Assembly (NCBI GenBank): GCA_050247435.1
Contig: JBFWUF010000026.1
Location: 1-64,000 of the forward strand
Length of the DNA: 64,000 nucleotides
Direction of reading: 5' to 3'
Origin: JAJVID01 sp050247435
GTDB lineage: Bacteria > Acidobacteriota > Blastocatellia > RBC074
In this document: positions 26,839-35,283 of the stretch, one piece after another
How the letters are laid out: every line of letters begins with the position of its first letter
Numbering within the stretch: the stretch's first letter is position 1
Position numbers and translations under genes: made by a program
The notes under the pieces: generated by a model
The model's input: the letters and a program-made list of their open reading frames with translations, nothing else
What the model was told of the DNA's origin: nothing
Databases searched by the model: none

Positions 26839-28081
26839 CCGGGAGCCGCCGAACCTGAATGAATACGAACAGGCGGGCGGCTATCAATCAGTTCGCAAAG
26901 CCTTGCGGAGCCTGTCGCCGCAGGAGGCGCAGGCCCTGGTCAAAAATTCCAACCTGCGCGGGCGCGGCGGCGCGGGCTTTCCGACCGGCACGAAATGGTC
27001 GTTCGTGCCGATGGGCGATGACGCTCCGCGCCCGAAATACCTGGTGGCCAACGCCGACGAGATGGAGCCGGGGACATTCAAAGACCGCCTGCTGATGGAA
27101 GGCGACCCGCACCAGTTGATCGAAGGCATGATCGTCAGCGCCTACGCCATTCAGGCCGATGTCGCTTACATCTTTTTGCGCTCGGAATACAAGCTGCCGG
27201 AGCGGCGGCTGAGAAAAGCGATTGCCGAAGCATACGCGGGCGGCTATCTGGGCAAAAACATTCTGGGATCGGGCTACAGTCTGGAAATGCATCTGCACGT
27301 GAGCGCGGGCCGCTATATGTGCGGCGAAGAGACAGGCTTGCTCAACGCGCTGGAAGGCAAACGCGCCACGCCGCGATCAAAACCTCCGTATCCGCAGGTC
27401 AGCGGACTCTGGGGCAAGCCGACCATCGTCAACAACGTCGAGACGCTGTGCAACGTGCCGCACATCATCAATCACGGCCCCGAATGGTTCAAAGGTCTGA
27501 GCCTCAGCGGCGAAGACGGAACGAAAATTTACGGCGCGAGCGGAAAGGTCAAACGGCCCGGCGCGTGGGAACTGCCGATGGGCGTGACCATCCGCGAGCT
27601 TCTGGAAGAACACGCCGGAGGGATGTGCGAGGGATTGAAATTTCGCGGCGTCATTCCCGGCGGCGCTTCGACCGACTTCCTGACCGAAGAGCATCTGGAT
27701 GTGAAGATGGATTTCGAGTCGGTGCAAAAAGTGGGCAGCCGCCTGGGCACGGGCACCATGATCGTCCTCGACGATCAGACCTGCCCGGTCGGTCTGGTGT
27801 TGAACCTCGAACAATTTTTCGCGCGCGAATCCTGCGGCTGGTGTACGCCCTGCCGCGAGGGGTTGCCGTGGACGGCGCGGATTTTGCAGGCCATCGAGCA
27901 GGGGCAGGGAGAGCAGGGTGACCTGGAGAAACTGGAACATCACGCCAAATTTCTCGGCCCCGGCTTCACGTTTTGCGCGCTCGCGCCCGGCGCGATGGAG
28001 CCGCTGCAAAGCGCGTTGAAATATTTCAGAGAGGATTTTGAGCGGCACATTCGCGAGAAACGATGTCCGTGGAGATCGTAA
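26804..28081 (+). CDS. nuoF: NADH-quinone oxidoreductase subunit F
   Basis: 425 residues, the NADH- and FMN-binding subunit. FMN/NADH glycine-rich loop GRGGAGFPTGTKW (about 62-74), second loop YMCGEETGLLNALEGKRATP (about 170-190), and the N3 4Fe-4S cluster ESCGWCTPCREG (about 345-356) with a fourth Cys in FTFCALAPGA. Full family length. The start is ATG 26804 inside nuoE; the longer frame from 26744 would only extend into nuoE coding. A 133-nt repeat-bearing gap follows before nuoG. Confidence 0.96.
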   Translation: MEKPLTKNIRPDREPPNLNEYEQAGGYQSVRKALRSLSPQEAQALVKNSNLRGRGGAGFPTGTKWSFVPMGDDAPRPKYLVANADEMEPGTFKDRLLMEGDPHQLIEGMIVSAYAIQADVAYIFLRSEYKLPERRLRKAIAEAYAGGYLGKNILGSGYSLEMHLHVSAGRYMCGEETGLLNALEGKRATPRSKPPYPQVSGLWGKPTIVNNVETLCNVPHIINHGPEWFKGLSLSGEDGTKIYGASGKVKRPGAWELPMGVTIRELLEEHAGGMCEGLKFRGVIPGGASTDFLTEEHLDVKMDFESVQKVGSRLGTGTMIVLDDQTCPVGLVLNLEQFFARESCGWCTPCREGLPWTARILQAIEQGQGEQGDLEKLEHHAKFLGPGFTFCALAPGAMEPLQSALKYFREDFERHIREKRCPWRS

Positions 28082-28097
28082 GCGCGACGGTTGAACG

Positions 28098-28200
28098 GCA
28101 ATGTCAATTGTCCATTGCCAATTGCCCATTGTTAAGCAGGAGAAAGATCGCGGCCTCTCTGCATAACAATCGGCAATGCTCAATTGACGATGGTCAATGG
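28098..28200. repeat. Imperfect inverted repeat between nuoF and nuoG
   Basis: Left part CAATGTCAATTGTCCATTGC followed by CAATTGCCCATTGTTAAGC; right part GCATAACAATCGGCAATGCT followed by CAATTGACGATGGTCAATGG is its approximate inverse, with an eight-base offset. CCATTG/CAATGG words repeat several times. The GGAG ribosome binding site of nuoG follows it. A similar style of quasi-palindrome is at 61808-61968. Confidence 0.65.
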
Positions 28201-28214
28201 CGCGGAGATGACTG

Positions 28215-30917
28215 ATGGCGACGATTCACGTGGAGAATCAGACTTATCAGGTTGAGGACGGGCAGAACTTGCTCCACGCCTGTTTGTCGCTGGGATTCAA
28301 CCTGCCTTATTTCTGCTGGCACCCGGCGCTGGGTTCGGTGGGCGCGTGCCGTCAGTGCGCCGTCAAACATTTCAAGGATGAAAAGGACACGCGAGGCAAA
28401 CTGGTCATGGCCTGTATGACGGCGGCTTCCGACGGCGCGCGCATCTCGATTGAAGATCAGGAGGCCAGAGAGTTTCGCGCAAGCGTGATCGAATGGTTGA
28501 TGGTCAATCATCCGCACGATTGCCCGGTGTGCGACGAAGGCGGCGAATGCCACTTGCAGGATATGACGGTCATGACAGGGCACGATTACCGCCGCTTTCG
28601 TTTCAAAAAGCGGACTTACCGCAATCAATACCTCGGCCCGTTCGTCAATCACGAAATGAATCGCTGCATCCAGTGCTATCGCTGCGTCCGTTTTTATCGC
28701 GACTACGCCGGCGGGCGCGACCTGGATGTCTTCGCCGCGCACGATGATGTCTATTTCGGGCGCGCGGAAGACGGCGTGCTTGAAAACGAATTCAGCGGCA
28801 ATCTGGTCGAGGTCTGTCCAACCGGAGTCTTCACCGACAAGACGTTGAAGGAGCATTACACGCGCAAATGGGATTTGCAGACCGCGCCGTCCGTGTGCGC
28901 GCATTGCGGCGTCGGTTGCAACACCATCCCCGGCGAACGTTACGGCGAGTTGCGGCGAATCCTCAACCGCTATCATCACGAGGTGAACGGTTACTTTCTG
29001 TGTGATCGCGGGCGCTACGGTTACGAATTTGTCAACAGTCCGCTGCGCGTCCGCGATCCGCTCGCGCGCGGCGATGAAGGCGGCGCGGGGGAGGCCGTGA
29101 CCGGAGAGGTTGCGTTGCGACACGCGGCGACGTTGCTTTCCGGCCACGTCATCGGCATTGGCTCGCCACGCGCAACGCTCGAAGCCAACTTCGCATTGCG
29201 CGCTCTGGTCGGGCCGGAGAATTTTTTCAACGGGATGTCGGAGCGGGATTCGCGTCTGGTCTCGCTCGCGCTCAGGATTCTGCAATCAGGGCCGGCTCCC
29301 TCAACATCGCTGCGCGACGCAGGGATGTCAGACGCGGTGATGGTGTTGGGTGAAGACGTGACGAACACCGCGCCGATGCTGGTTCTGGCGTTGCGTCAAT
29401 CATCGCGCCAGCAGCCGATGAAGATCACCGAAAAACTGAAGATTCCCGAATGGGACGACGCCGCCGTGCGCGAAGCCGTTCAGCAAGCCAAAGGCCCGCT
29501 GTTCATCGCCACGCCAGACAGCACGGAGCTTGATGACATCGCCACGCAAACATACCGCGCCGCGCCTGATGACATCGCCCGCCTGGGTTTCGCCATCGCT
29601 CACGCGCTCGACGCCAACGCGCCGCCGGTCGCCGATTTGCCGGACGATGCGCGGGCGCTGGCTGAAAGCATCGCGCAATCGCTCAGAGAGGCCGAGCGCC
29701 CGCTGATCGTTTCAGGAACAAGTTGCGGCTCCGAAGCGATGATGCGGGCGGCGGCGAATGTTGCGTGGGCATTGCGCGCGGCGGGCTGCGAGGCCGGTCT
29801 CTGCCTGACGACGCCCGAATGCAACAGCCTGGGCGTTGGACTCATCGGCGGCGGGAGCGTTGAAGCGGCTTTCAAAGCTATCGAGAAAAAAGCTAGCGCA
29901 GTGATCGTTCTGGAAAACGATCTTTATCGCAGGGCTGATGCGCCGTCCGTGGGCGCCTTGCTCAACACGGCCCGGCGCGTGATCGTCATTGATCATCTGG
30001 TGAACGCGATGACGACGAAAGCCGAGGTGGTTCTCCCCGCCGCCACTTTCGCCGAAGGCGACGGGACGATGGTGAACAACGAAGGACGCGCACAACGTTT
30101 CTATCAGGTCTTCGTGCCCGCAGGCGAAATCAGCGAGAGCTGGCGCTGGCTGCGCGATCTGATGATCGCAGCCGGACGTTCAGAGGCGGCGGAGTGGCGC
30201 AACCTTGACGACATCACGGCGGCGATGGCGCGCGAGCTTCCGGTCTTCGAGCCTGTCCTGAAAATCGCGCCGCCAGCCAGCTTCCGCATCGAAGACGAAA
30301 AGATTCCGCGCCAGCCGTCTCGTTACAGCGGGCGCACTGCGATGCTGGCGAACATCAGTGTCCACGAGCCTACGCCGCCCGACGATCCCGACTCGCCGCT
30401 CGCATTTTCGATGGAAGGTTATGAAGGCCAGCCGCCGCCGCCGTTCATCACGCGCTTCTGGGCGCCGGGCTGGAATTCCGTTCAGGCTCTCAACAAGTTT
30501 CAGAGCGAAGTTGGCGGGCCGTTGCGCGGCGGCGATCCGGGGCAGCGGCTGATCAAGCCAGCGCAAGCCGCGAAGGTTTCTTACTTCAAAGAAACGCCAG
30601 CGGCTTTCCGAACACGCGATAACGAGTTGCTGGTCGTCCCGCTCCATCACATCTTCGGCTCGGAAGAATTGAGCGCGCTGTCGGCAGGTATTGCCGAAAG
30701 AGCGCCACAGCCTTATCTGGCGTTGAATCCCGATGACGCGAGCGCGCGGCAGGTGAATGAAGGAGAAGAGATCGGGTTGATTCTGAACGGCGCGGTTTAT
30801 CGCTTGCGCGTCAGATTACATCCGGCTTTGCCGCGAGGCGTGGCCGGGGCGCCGGTTGGCCTGCGCGAATTGCCGTGGGCGGATTTGCCGGGATGGGGAA
30901 GAGTTGAACGAGTATGA
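28215..30917 (+). CDS. nuoG: NADH-quinone oxidoreductase subunit G
   Basis: 900 residues. N-terminal 2Fe-2S ferredoxin domain (PYFCWHPALGSVGACRQC and MACMTAASDG), the His-Cys3 4Fe-4S region (VNHPHDCPVCDEGGECHLQD, about 95-115), a further 4Fe-4S motif (NRCIQCYRCVRFYRD ... CPTG), then a molybdopterin-like domain opening with SVCAHCGVGCN (about 235), whose extra cysteines could hold the N7-type cluster. Residues beyond about 300 are the catalytically silent molybdopterin oxidoreductase fold. GGAG before the ATG. The last codons overlap nuoH by ATGA. Confidence 0.95.
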   Translation: MATIHVENQTYQVEDGQNLLHACLSLGFNLPYFCWHPALGSVGACRQCAVKHFKDEKDTRGKLVMACMTAASDGARISIEDQEAREFRASVIEWLMVNHPHDCPVCDEGGECHLQDMTVMTGHDYRRFRFKKRTYRNQYLGPFVNHEMNRCIQCYRCVRFYRDYAGGRDLDVFAAHDDVYFGRAEDGVLENEFSGNLVEVCPTGVFTDKTLKEHYTRKWDLQTAPSVCAHCGVGCNTIPGERYGELRRILNRYHHEVNGYFLCDRGRYGYEFVNSPLRVRDPLARGDEGGAGEAVTGEVALRHAATLLSGHVIGIGSPRATLEANFALRALVGPENFFNGMSERDSRLVSLALRILQSGPAPSTSLRDAGMSDAVMVLGEDVTNTAPMLVLALRQSSRQQPMKITEKLKIPEWDDAAVREAVQQAKGPLFIATPDSTELDDIATQTYRAAPDDIARLGFAIAHALDANAPPVADLPDDARALAESIAQSLREAERPLIVSGTSCGSEAMMRAAANVAWALRAAGCEAGLCLTTPECNSLGVGLIGGGSVEAAFKAIEKKASAVIVLENDLYRRADAPSVGALLNTARRVIVIDHLVNAMTTKAEVVLPAATFAEGDGTMVNNEGRAQRFYQVFVPAGEISESWRWLRDLMIAAGRSEAAEWRNLDDITAAMARELPVFEPVLKIAPPASFRIEDEKIPRQPSRYSGRTAMLANISVHEPTPPDDPDSPLAFSMEGYEGQPPPPFITRFWAPGWNSVQALNKFQSEVGGPLRGGDPGQRLIKPAQAAKVSYFKETPAAFRTRDNELLVVPLHHIFGSEELSALSAGIAERAPQPYLALNPDDASARQVNEGEEIGLILNGAVYRLRVRLHPALPRGVAGAPVGLRELPWADLPGWGRVERV

Positions 30918-31867
30918 ATGAAATCGCGCGATCAGTGTTGATCATCATCGTTGTGTTGTTTGTGGTGATGACCATCGCCGCCGGTCTGATCTGGCTTGAA
31001 CGACGGCTGCTGGCGTTGTGGCAGGATCGTTACGGGCCGAACCGCGTCGGCCCTTTTGGGCTGCTGCAGGTGCTGGCCGATATGATCAAAATTTTCGCCA
31101 AGGAGGATTGGATTCCGCCCTTCGCCGACAAGCCGGTCTTCATCATCGCTCCGGCGATAGTCGTGGTGACGGCGCTGCTGAGCTTCGCCGTCATCTCATA
31201 CACGCCGGGCATTGTGGTAGCTGATCTCAACATCGGCCTGCTGTTTTTTCTGGCGATGTCGTCAATGGGAGCTTACAGCGTGGTGTTGGCCGGGTGGGCT
31301 TCGGACAACAAATATTCACTGCTGGGCGGGCTGCGCGCGGCGGCGCAGATGCTGAGCTACGAAGTCTTCATGGGTTTGTCGCTGATGGGCGTGGTGATGC
31401 TCGCAGGCTCATTCAGCCTGCGCGAGATCGTCGAGGCGCAAAAAGGAATGTGGTTCTGCATCCCGCAAATCGTCGGCCTGATAGTTTTCCTGATCGCGGG
31501 CGTCGCCGAAACGCACCGGTTGCCATTCGATCTGCCGGAAGCCGAGAGCGAACTGGTGGCCGGATTTCATTCCGAATATTCAGGCATGAAATTCGGGATG
31601 TTCTTCGTCGGAGAGTATCTGGGCATCACGTTGATTTCGGCGATGACGGTGGCGTTGTTTTTCGGCGGATGGCTGGGGCCTGTGTTGCCGCCGTTGCTCT
31701 GGTTTGTTCTGAAGACGTTTGTGTTGATCTGCGGATTCATATTGCTGCGGGCCACGTTGCCCCGGCCACGCTTCGATCAATTGATGGCGTTCGGGTGGAA
31801 GGTGATGTTGCCGCTGGCGCTCGCAAACATTGTGATCACGGGCGGGGTTGTTTTGGCGGCTAAATGA
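30914..31867 (+). CDS. nuoH: NADH-quinone oxidoreductase subunit H
   Basis: 317 residues, eight membrane helices, the subunit that forms the quinone chamber with NuoB and NuoD. Marks: ERRLLALWQDRYGPNRVGPF (about 28-47), GLLQVLADMIKIFAKEDW, VAETHRLPFDLPEAESELVA (about 198-217) and EYSGMKFGMFFVGEY. ATG overlaps the nuoG stop by four bases. Slightly short at the N-terminus relative to many homologues but complete in helices. Confidence 0.96.
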   Translation: MNEIARSVLIIIVVLFVVMTIAAGLIWLERRLLALWQDRYGPNRVGPFGLLQVLADMIKIFAKEDWIPPFADKPVFIIAPAIVVVTALLSFAVISYTPGIVVADLNIGLLFFLAMSSMGAYSVVLAGWASDNKYSLLGGLRAAAQMLSYEVFMGLSLMGVVMLAGSFSLREIVEAQKGMWFCIPQIVGLIVFLIAGVAETHRLPFDLPEAESELVAGFHSEYSGMKFGMFFVGEYLGITLISAMTVALFFGGWLGPVLPPLLWFVLKTFVLICGFILLRATLPRPRFDQLMAFGWKVMLPLALANIVITGGVVLAAK

Positions 31868-31891
31868 TCCGGGAGCGCAGATCGCCGCGCG

Positions 31892-32008
31892 GCGCCCTGA
31901 AACAATGAAAAGTGCGTCGCGCCTTTGTCCGACAAGCTGCCAGCTTGTCGTTGCCGCCGGGGAAGACTGACTGACGAAGCCCTCGACAAGCTGGCAGCTT
32001 GTCGGACA
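31892..32008. repeat. Leader plus GACAAGCTGCCAGCTTGTC-family inverted repeat, copy 2
   Basis: 31892-31911 reads GCGCCCTGAAACAATGAAAA, a copy of the leader seen beside other hairpins. It is followed by perfect 25-nt arms 31926-31950 and 31984-32008 around a 33-nt loop. Same family as 24460-24546 but inverted. It fills the nuoH-nuoI gap; the GGAG of nuoI comes 6 nt after the right arm. Confidence 0.85.
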
Positions 32009-32025
32009 TTTCCGGAGAAGACGTA

Positions 32026-32541
32026 ATGATCAGTATTCTGAAAAGTCTGTGGCTGGTGTTGCTGCACACGTTCCAGCCGCGCGCGACAATTCAATATCCC
32101 GACGAGAAGCCTTATCTGCCGCCGCGCTACAGAGGGCGGATCGTGCTGACGCGCGATCCCGATGGCGGCGAGCGTTGCGTCGCGTGTTATCTGTGCGCGG
32201 CGGCCTGCCCCGTGGATTGCATCGCGTTGCAGGCGACCGAAGACGAAAGCGGCAGGCGGTATCCTGATTTTTTTCGGATCAACTTCTCGCGCTGCATCTT
32301 CTGCGGCTTCTGCGAAGAGGCCTGCCCGACTTACGCGATTCAGCTTACGCCCGATTTCGAGATGGGCGAGTACAGACGGCAGAATCTGGTTTACGAGAAG
32401 GAAGACCTCATGATCAATGGCGAGGGCAAATATCCCGGCTACAACTTCTACCGTGTCGCCGGTCTGGCCATCGGCGGCAAAGACAAAGGCGAAGCCGAGA
32501 ATGAAAGGCCGCCGGTGGATGTGCGCAGCTTGATGCCATGA
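32026..32541 (+). CDS. nuoI: NADH-quinone oxidoreductase subunit I
   Basis: 171 residues with two 4Fe-4S ferredoxin motifs: RCVACYLCAAACPVDC (about 48-63) and RCIFCGFCEEACPTYA (about 89-104). They bind clusters N6a and N6b that link NuoG to NuoB. The start is ATG 32026 behind CCGGAGAAG; the frame is open nine codons further upstream, but those codons come from the repeat. C-terminal tail about 70 residues, charged. The gap to nuoJ again carries an inverted repeat. Confidence 0.96.
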   Translation: MISILKSLWLVLLHTFQPRATIQYPDEKPYLPPRYRGRIVLTRDPDGGERCVACYLCAAACPVDCIALQATEDESGRRYPDFFRINFSRCIFCGFCEEACPTYAIQLTPDFEMGEYRRQNLVYEKEDLMINGEGKYPGYNFYRVAGLAIGGKDKGEAENERPPVDVRSLMP

Positions 32542-32547
32542 TTACGT

Positions 32548-32622
32548 CAGGTATCAGGTGTCAGATTCCAGCTCCTCTTACAACCTGAAGCCTGAAACCC
32601 GGAACCTGACACCTGACACCTG
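32548..32622. repeat. Inverted repeat CAGGTGTCAGGTTCC between nuoI and nuoJ
   Basis: Arms 32548-32569 and 32601-32622 (22 nt, two mismatches), built from repeated CAGGTGT/ACACCTG words, around a 31-nt centre (CTGAAGCCTGAAACC-like words). The nuoJ ATG follows six bases after the right arm, so GAAGAG, immediately after the arm, serves as the ribosome binding site. Confidence 0.75.
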
Positions 32623-32627
32623 AAGAG

Positions 32628-33140
32628 ATGAATGCAGTCTTTTACATCTCGGCGGCGGTGGCGTTGTTTTCGACCGTGATGGTGATTACGCGGTTGAATG
32701 CGATTCACGCGCTGCTTTATTTGATCGTCTCGCTGCTGGCGGTGGCGGTGATCTTCTTCACGCTGGGCGCGGCGTTCGCGGCGGCGCTGGAAGTAATCAT
32801 TTACGCGGGCGCGATCATGGTGCTTTTCGTCTTCGCGGTCATGCTGCTCAACCTGGGCCACCGCGCCACTGAGCGCGAGAGCCAGTGGCAGAATCCGAAG
32901 GCGTGGATCGGGCCTGCGATTCTGGCGCTCATTCTGATCGGCGAACTGGCGTTCATCATCGCGCGCGGGACTGGCCGTCTGCACGGCGGAGGCGAGGTTG
33001 AGCCGAAGCAAGTAGGCGTCGCGCTCTTCGGGCCGTATATGCTCGGTGTCGAACTGGCTTCGCTGCTGTTGCTGGCGGGAATGGTCGGGGCTTACCACCT
33101 GGGCCGGCGCGATCGAAACGAAAAGGCAGGGGAGTTGTGA
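32628..33140 (+). CDS. nuoJ: NADH-quinone oxidoreductase subunit J
   Basis: 170 residues, five membrane helices. Recognisable by NAIHALLYLIVSLLAVAVIFFTLGAAF (quoted in part) and the LEVIIYAGAIMVLFVFAVMLLN segment with the pi-bulge helix near residues 55-75 that takes part in proton coupling. Stop overlaps the nuoK ATG by one base (TGATG). Ribosome binding site is only GAAGAG. Confidence 0.94.
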   Translation: MNAVFYISAAVALFSTVMVITRLNAIHALLYLIVSLLAVAVIFFTLGAAFAAALEVIIYAGAIMVLFVFAVMLLNLGHRATERESQWQNPKAWIGPAILALILIGELAFIIARGTGRLHGGGEVEPKQVGVALFGPYMLGVELASLLLLAGMVGAYHLGRRDRNEKAGEL

Positions 33141-33448
33141 TGGCTTCGGTTCCGATGGAACACGGGTTGCTCGTGGCCGCCGCGCTTTTCGCGCTGGGGA
33201 TGATCGGAGTGATCGTCCGCCGCAATATCGTTTTCATCTTGATGTCGCTCGAAATCATGTTGAATGCGACGGGGTTGGCTTTCGTGACGGCGGGCGCGAG
33301 ATGGGCGCAGGCGGATGGCCAGGTGATGTATCTCTTCATTCTGAGCATGGCCGCCGCGGAGGTGGCGGTCGGTTTGGCGCTTGTACTCCGGCTCTATCAC
33401 CACTTCAAAACCGTGGATGCGGACGCGGCGAGCCGGATGCGAGGTTGA
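33140..33448 (+). CDS. nuoK: NADH-quinone oxidoreductase subunit K
   Basis: 102 residues, three helices, with the membrane glutamates of the proton path in FILMSLEIMLNATGL (about 35) and SMAAAEVAVGLAL (about 72). GGGGAG five bases before ATG 33140. In a standard nuo operon nuoL and nuoM would follow; here the next gene is nuoN after 104 bases of repeat. Confidence 0.96.
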   Translation: MASVPMEHGLLVAAALFALGMIGVIVRRNIVFILMSLEIMLNATGLAFVTAGARWAQADGQVMYLFILSMAAAEVAVGLALVLRLYHHFKTVDADAASRMRG

Positions 33449-33461
33449 TTTGCCCTGGGAG

Positions 33462-33538
33462 CCTGGGAGCGCACGCATCCTTGCGTGCTCGGCTCCCTCA
33501 CCCAAAACTGCGCACGCAAGGATGCGTGCGCTCCCAGG
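33462..33538. repeat. Inverted repeat, CTGGGAGCGCACGC type, at the nuoK-nuoN junction
   Basis: Perfect 27-nt arms 33462-33488 and 33512-33538. Each arm is CCTGGGAGC followed by the stem-loop GCACGCA, TCCT, TGCGTGC wait-free of mismatches. It shares its head with the 5179, 10231 and 18446 elements. It occupies the position where nuoL and nuoM are missing. Confidence 0.85.
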
Positions 33539-33552
33539 TTGGGATGTGAGCT

Positions 33553-34995
33553 ATGACGGCTGACGATCTGATTGCTTTGTCGCCATTGGTGATCATTGCC
33601 GCTGCTTCGGTGGCGCTCATGCTGGTGATCGCATTTTACCGCAATCGCCGGGCTGCTCTGATCTGCGCGCTCGTGGGAATCGCGCTGGCCTTCGCCGCGC
33701 TTCCGGTGGCGGCTACACGAGCGCCGCGACAGATCACGCCGTTGTTGATTCTCGATCAGTACGCGCTCTTTTATCTGGGATTGTTGCTGGCCGCGAGCTT
33801 TGCAGTCGCGCTGCTGTCATACGGCTATCTGGGCAATCTCGAAGGCGAGCCGGAAGAGTTTTATCTGGTGTTGCTGCTTGCGACAGTGGGTGGGGCGACG
33901 CTGGTGATGAGCGCCCATTTCGCCTCTTTCTTTCTTGGTCTGGAAGTCCTGAGTGTCTCGTTATACGTGCTGATCGCCTATCGGCGCGCAAGCGAGCGCA
34001 GCGTCGAAGCCGGAATCAAATATCTGATCCTGGCGGCGGCTTCGGCGGCCTTCCTGCTGTTCGGGATGGCGCTGGTTTACGCTGAAGTCGGAACGATGGA
34101 GTTCGCGCGATTGGCGGCGGGGATGGTTGGCGGCGACGTTCGCCGGGAGTTGCTGTTGACCGGTCAAGCGATGATCTTCGTCGGCATTGGTTTCAAGCTG
34201 GCGATCGCGCCGTTTCACATCTGGGCGCCGGATGTTTACGAAGGCGCTCCGGCGCCGGTGACGGCTTTTCTGGCGACCGTTTCAAAAGGCGCGGTCTTCG
34301 CGTTGCTGGTCAGGTATTTTGCGAATCTGGGAGACGCCGTATTTCAACCGTTTTTTCCCGCGCTCGCGGTCATCGCCATCGCCTCGATGTTCGTGGGCAA
34401 TCTGCTGGCGTTGGCGCAACGCAGCGTCAAGCGCATTCTGGCTTACTCATCTATCGCGCATCTGGGCTATCTGCTGGTTGCCTTCCTGGCAAGCGGAAGT
34501 TTGGGAGCGACGGCGGTTGCTTTTTATCTCGTGGCTTATTTCGTAAACAATCTGGCCGCGTTCGGCGTCGTCACGGTCTTGTCCGGTCGAAGAGAGGCGG
34601 ATGATCTGGAGGATTATCGCGGATTATTTTGGCAGCGGCCCTGGCTGGCCATGATCTTCCTGATCGCGCTGCTCAGCCTGGGAGGCACTCCGGTGACGGC
34701 AGGGTTCATGGGCAAATTCTACATCCTGATCGCTGGCGGCAGGTCGGCGCTCTGGTTACTGGCGATCATGCTGGTGGTGAACACGATGATCAGTTTTTAC
34801 TACTACCTGCGCGTCGCTTTTATGATGTTTCGCGGCGCGCCTGAAGGCGAGGCGCCGCCTATCGCCACTCCGTCGCTTTCGTTCATTGGCGGCGCGGCCC
34901 TCGCCTGCCTGGGGTTGTTGATGATCTGGATCGGGGTCTATCCGGATCCCCTGGTCCGCGCTATCCAGACCACAGTCGTTGGTCTAACTCGATAG
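33553..34995 (+). CDS. nuoN: NADH-quinone oxidoreductase subunit N
   Basis: 480 residues and about fourteen membrane helices, an antiporter-like proton-pumping subunit. Marks: LVMSAHFASFFLGLEVLSVS with the helix 5 Glu, YLILAAASAAFLLFGMAL, KLAIAPFHIWAPDVYEGAP (Lys and His of the channel, about 215-235), and KRILAYSSIAHLGYLLVA. The C-terminal YYYLRVAFMMF and the YPDPL end are typical for NuoN rather than NuoL or NuoM, so this is not a mislabelled paralogue. No good ribosome binding site (GGGATGTGAG only). Last gene of the operon. Confidence 0.94.
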   Translation: MTADDLIALSPLVIIAAASVALMLVIAFYRNRRAALICALVGIALAFAALPVAATRAPRQITPLLILDQYALFYLGLLLAASFAVALLSYGYLGNLEGEPEEFYLVLLLATVGGATLVMSAHFASFFLGLEVLSVSLYVLIAYRRASERSVEAGIKYLILAAASAAFLLFGMALVYAEVGTMEFARLAAGMVGGDVRRELLLTGQAMIFVGIGFKLAIAPFHIWAPDVYEGAPAPVTAFLATVSKGAVFALLVRYFANLGDAVFQPFFPALAVIAIASMFVGNLLALAQRSVKRILAYSSIAHLGYLLVAFLASGSLGATAVAFYLVAYFVNNLAAFGVVTVLSGRREADDLEDYRGLFWQRPWLAMIFLIALLSLGGTPVTAGFMGKFYILIAGGRSALWLLAIMLVVNTMISFYYYLRVAFMMFRGAPEGEAPPIATPSLSFIGGAALACLGLLMIWIGVYPDPLVRAIQTTVVGLTR

Positions 34996-35009
34996 GAAAC
35001 TCAAAAGAG

Positions 35010-35087
35010 ATGCGCGAGACATATGCTGAACAATTGGCGGACTTCGTTGTTCGAGCCTCTTACGATGTCCTCACTTACAAACCATGA
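35010..35087 (+). pseudogene. N-terminal remnant of an MmgE/PrpD-family gene
   Basis: 25 codons and a stop: MRETYAEQLADFVVRASYDV followed by LTYKP. The first 20 residues closely resemble the start of MmgE/PrpD family proteins (2-methylcitrate dehydratase-like), which continue for more than 400 residues. Only this start survives. AAAAGAGATG gives a weak ribosome binding site. It lies just after nuoN and before a palindrome. Assignment rests on a short segment. Confidence 0.5.
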
Positions 35088-35160
35088 GATGGGTTGAACC
35101 AACTGATGGCGCACACGAAGCTACTGGAGGAACGCCTACAGTGAAAGAGCAAGCGATAGA

Positions 35161-35265
35161 GAAACCAATCGAAAACAAATTAACCACGGGGAAAGACAAT
35201 GTCAGCGATATTTACTTCCCCTGTGTTCCCCTTTTCCCCGTGATTAATTTGTTTTCGATTGGTTC
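35161..35265. repeat. Inverted repeat GGAACCAATCGAAAACAAATT type
   Basis: Arms 35161-35195 and 35231-35265 (35 nt, two mismatches), centre of 35 nt containing TTTACTTCCCCTGTGTTCCC-like sequence. It lies between the MmgE-like remnant and the convergent site-2 protease gene. The gap 34996-35283 holds no other feature I can support. Confidence 0.8.
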
Positions 35266-35283
35266 CTAAATCAGGCGGGAAGA

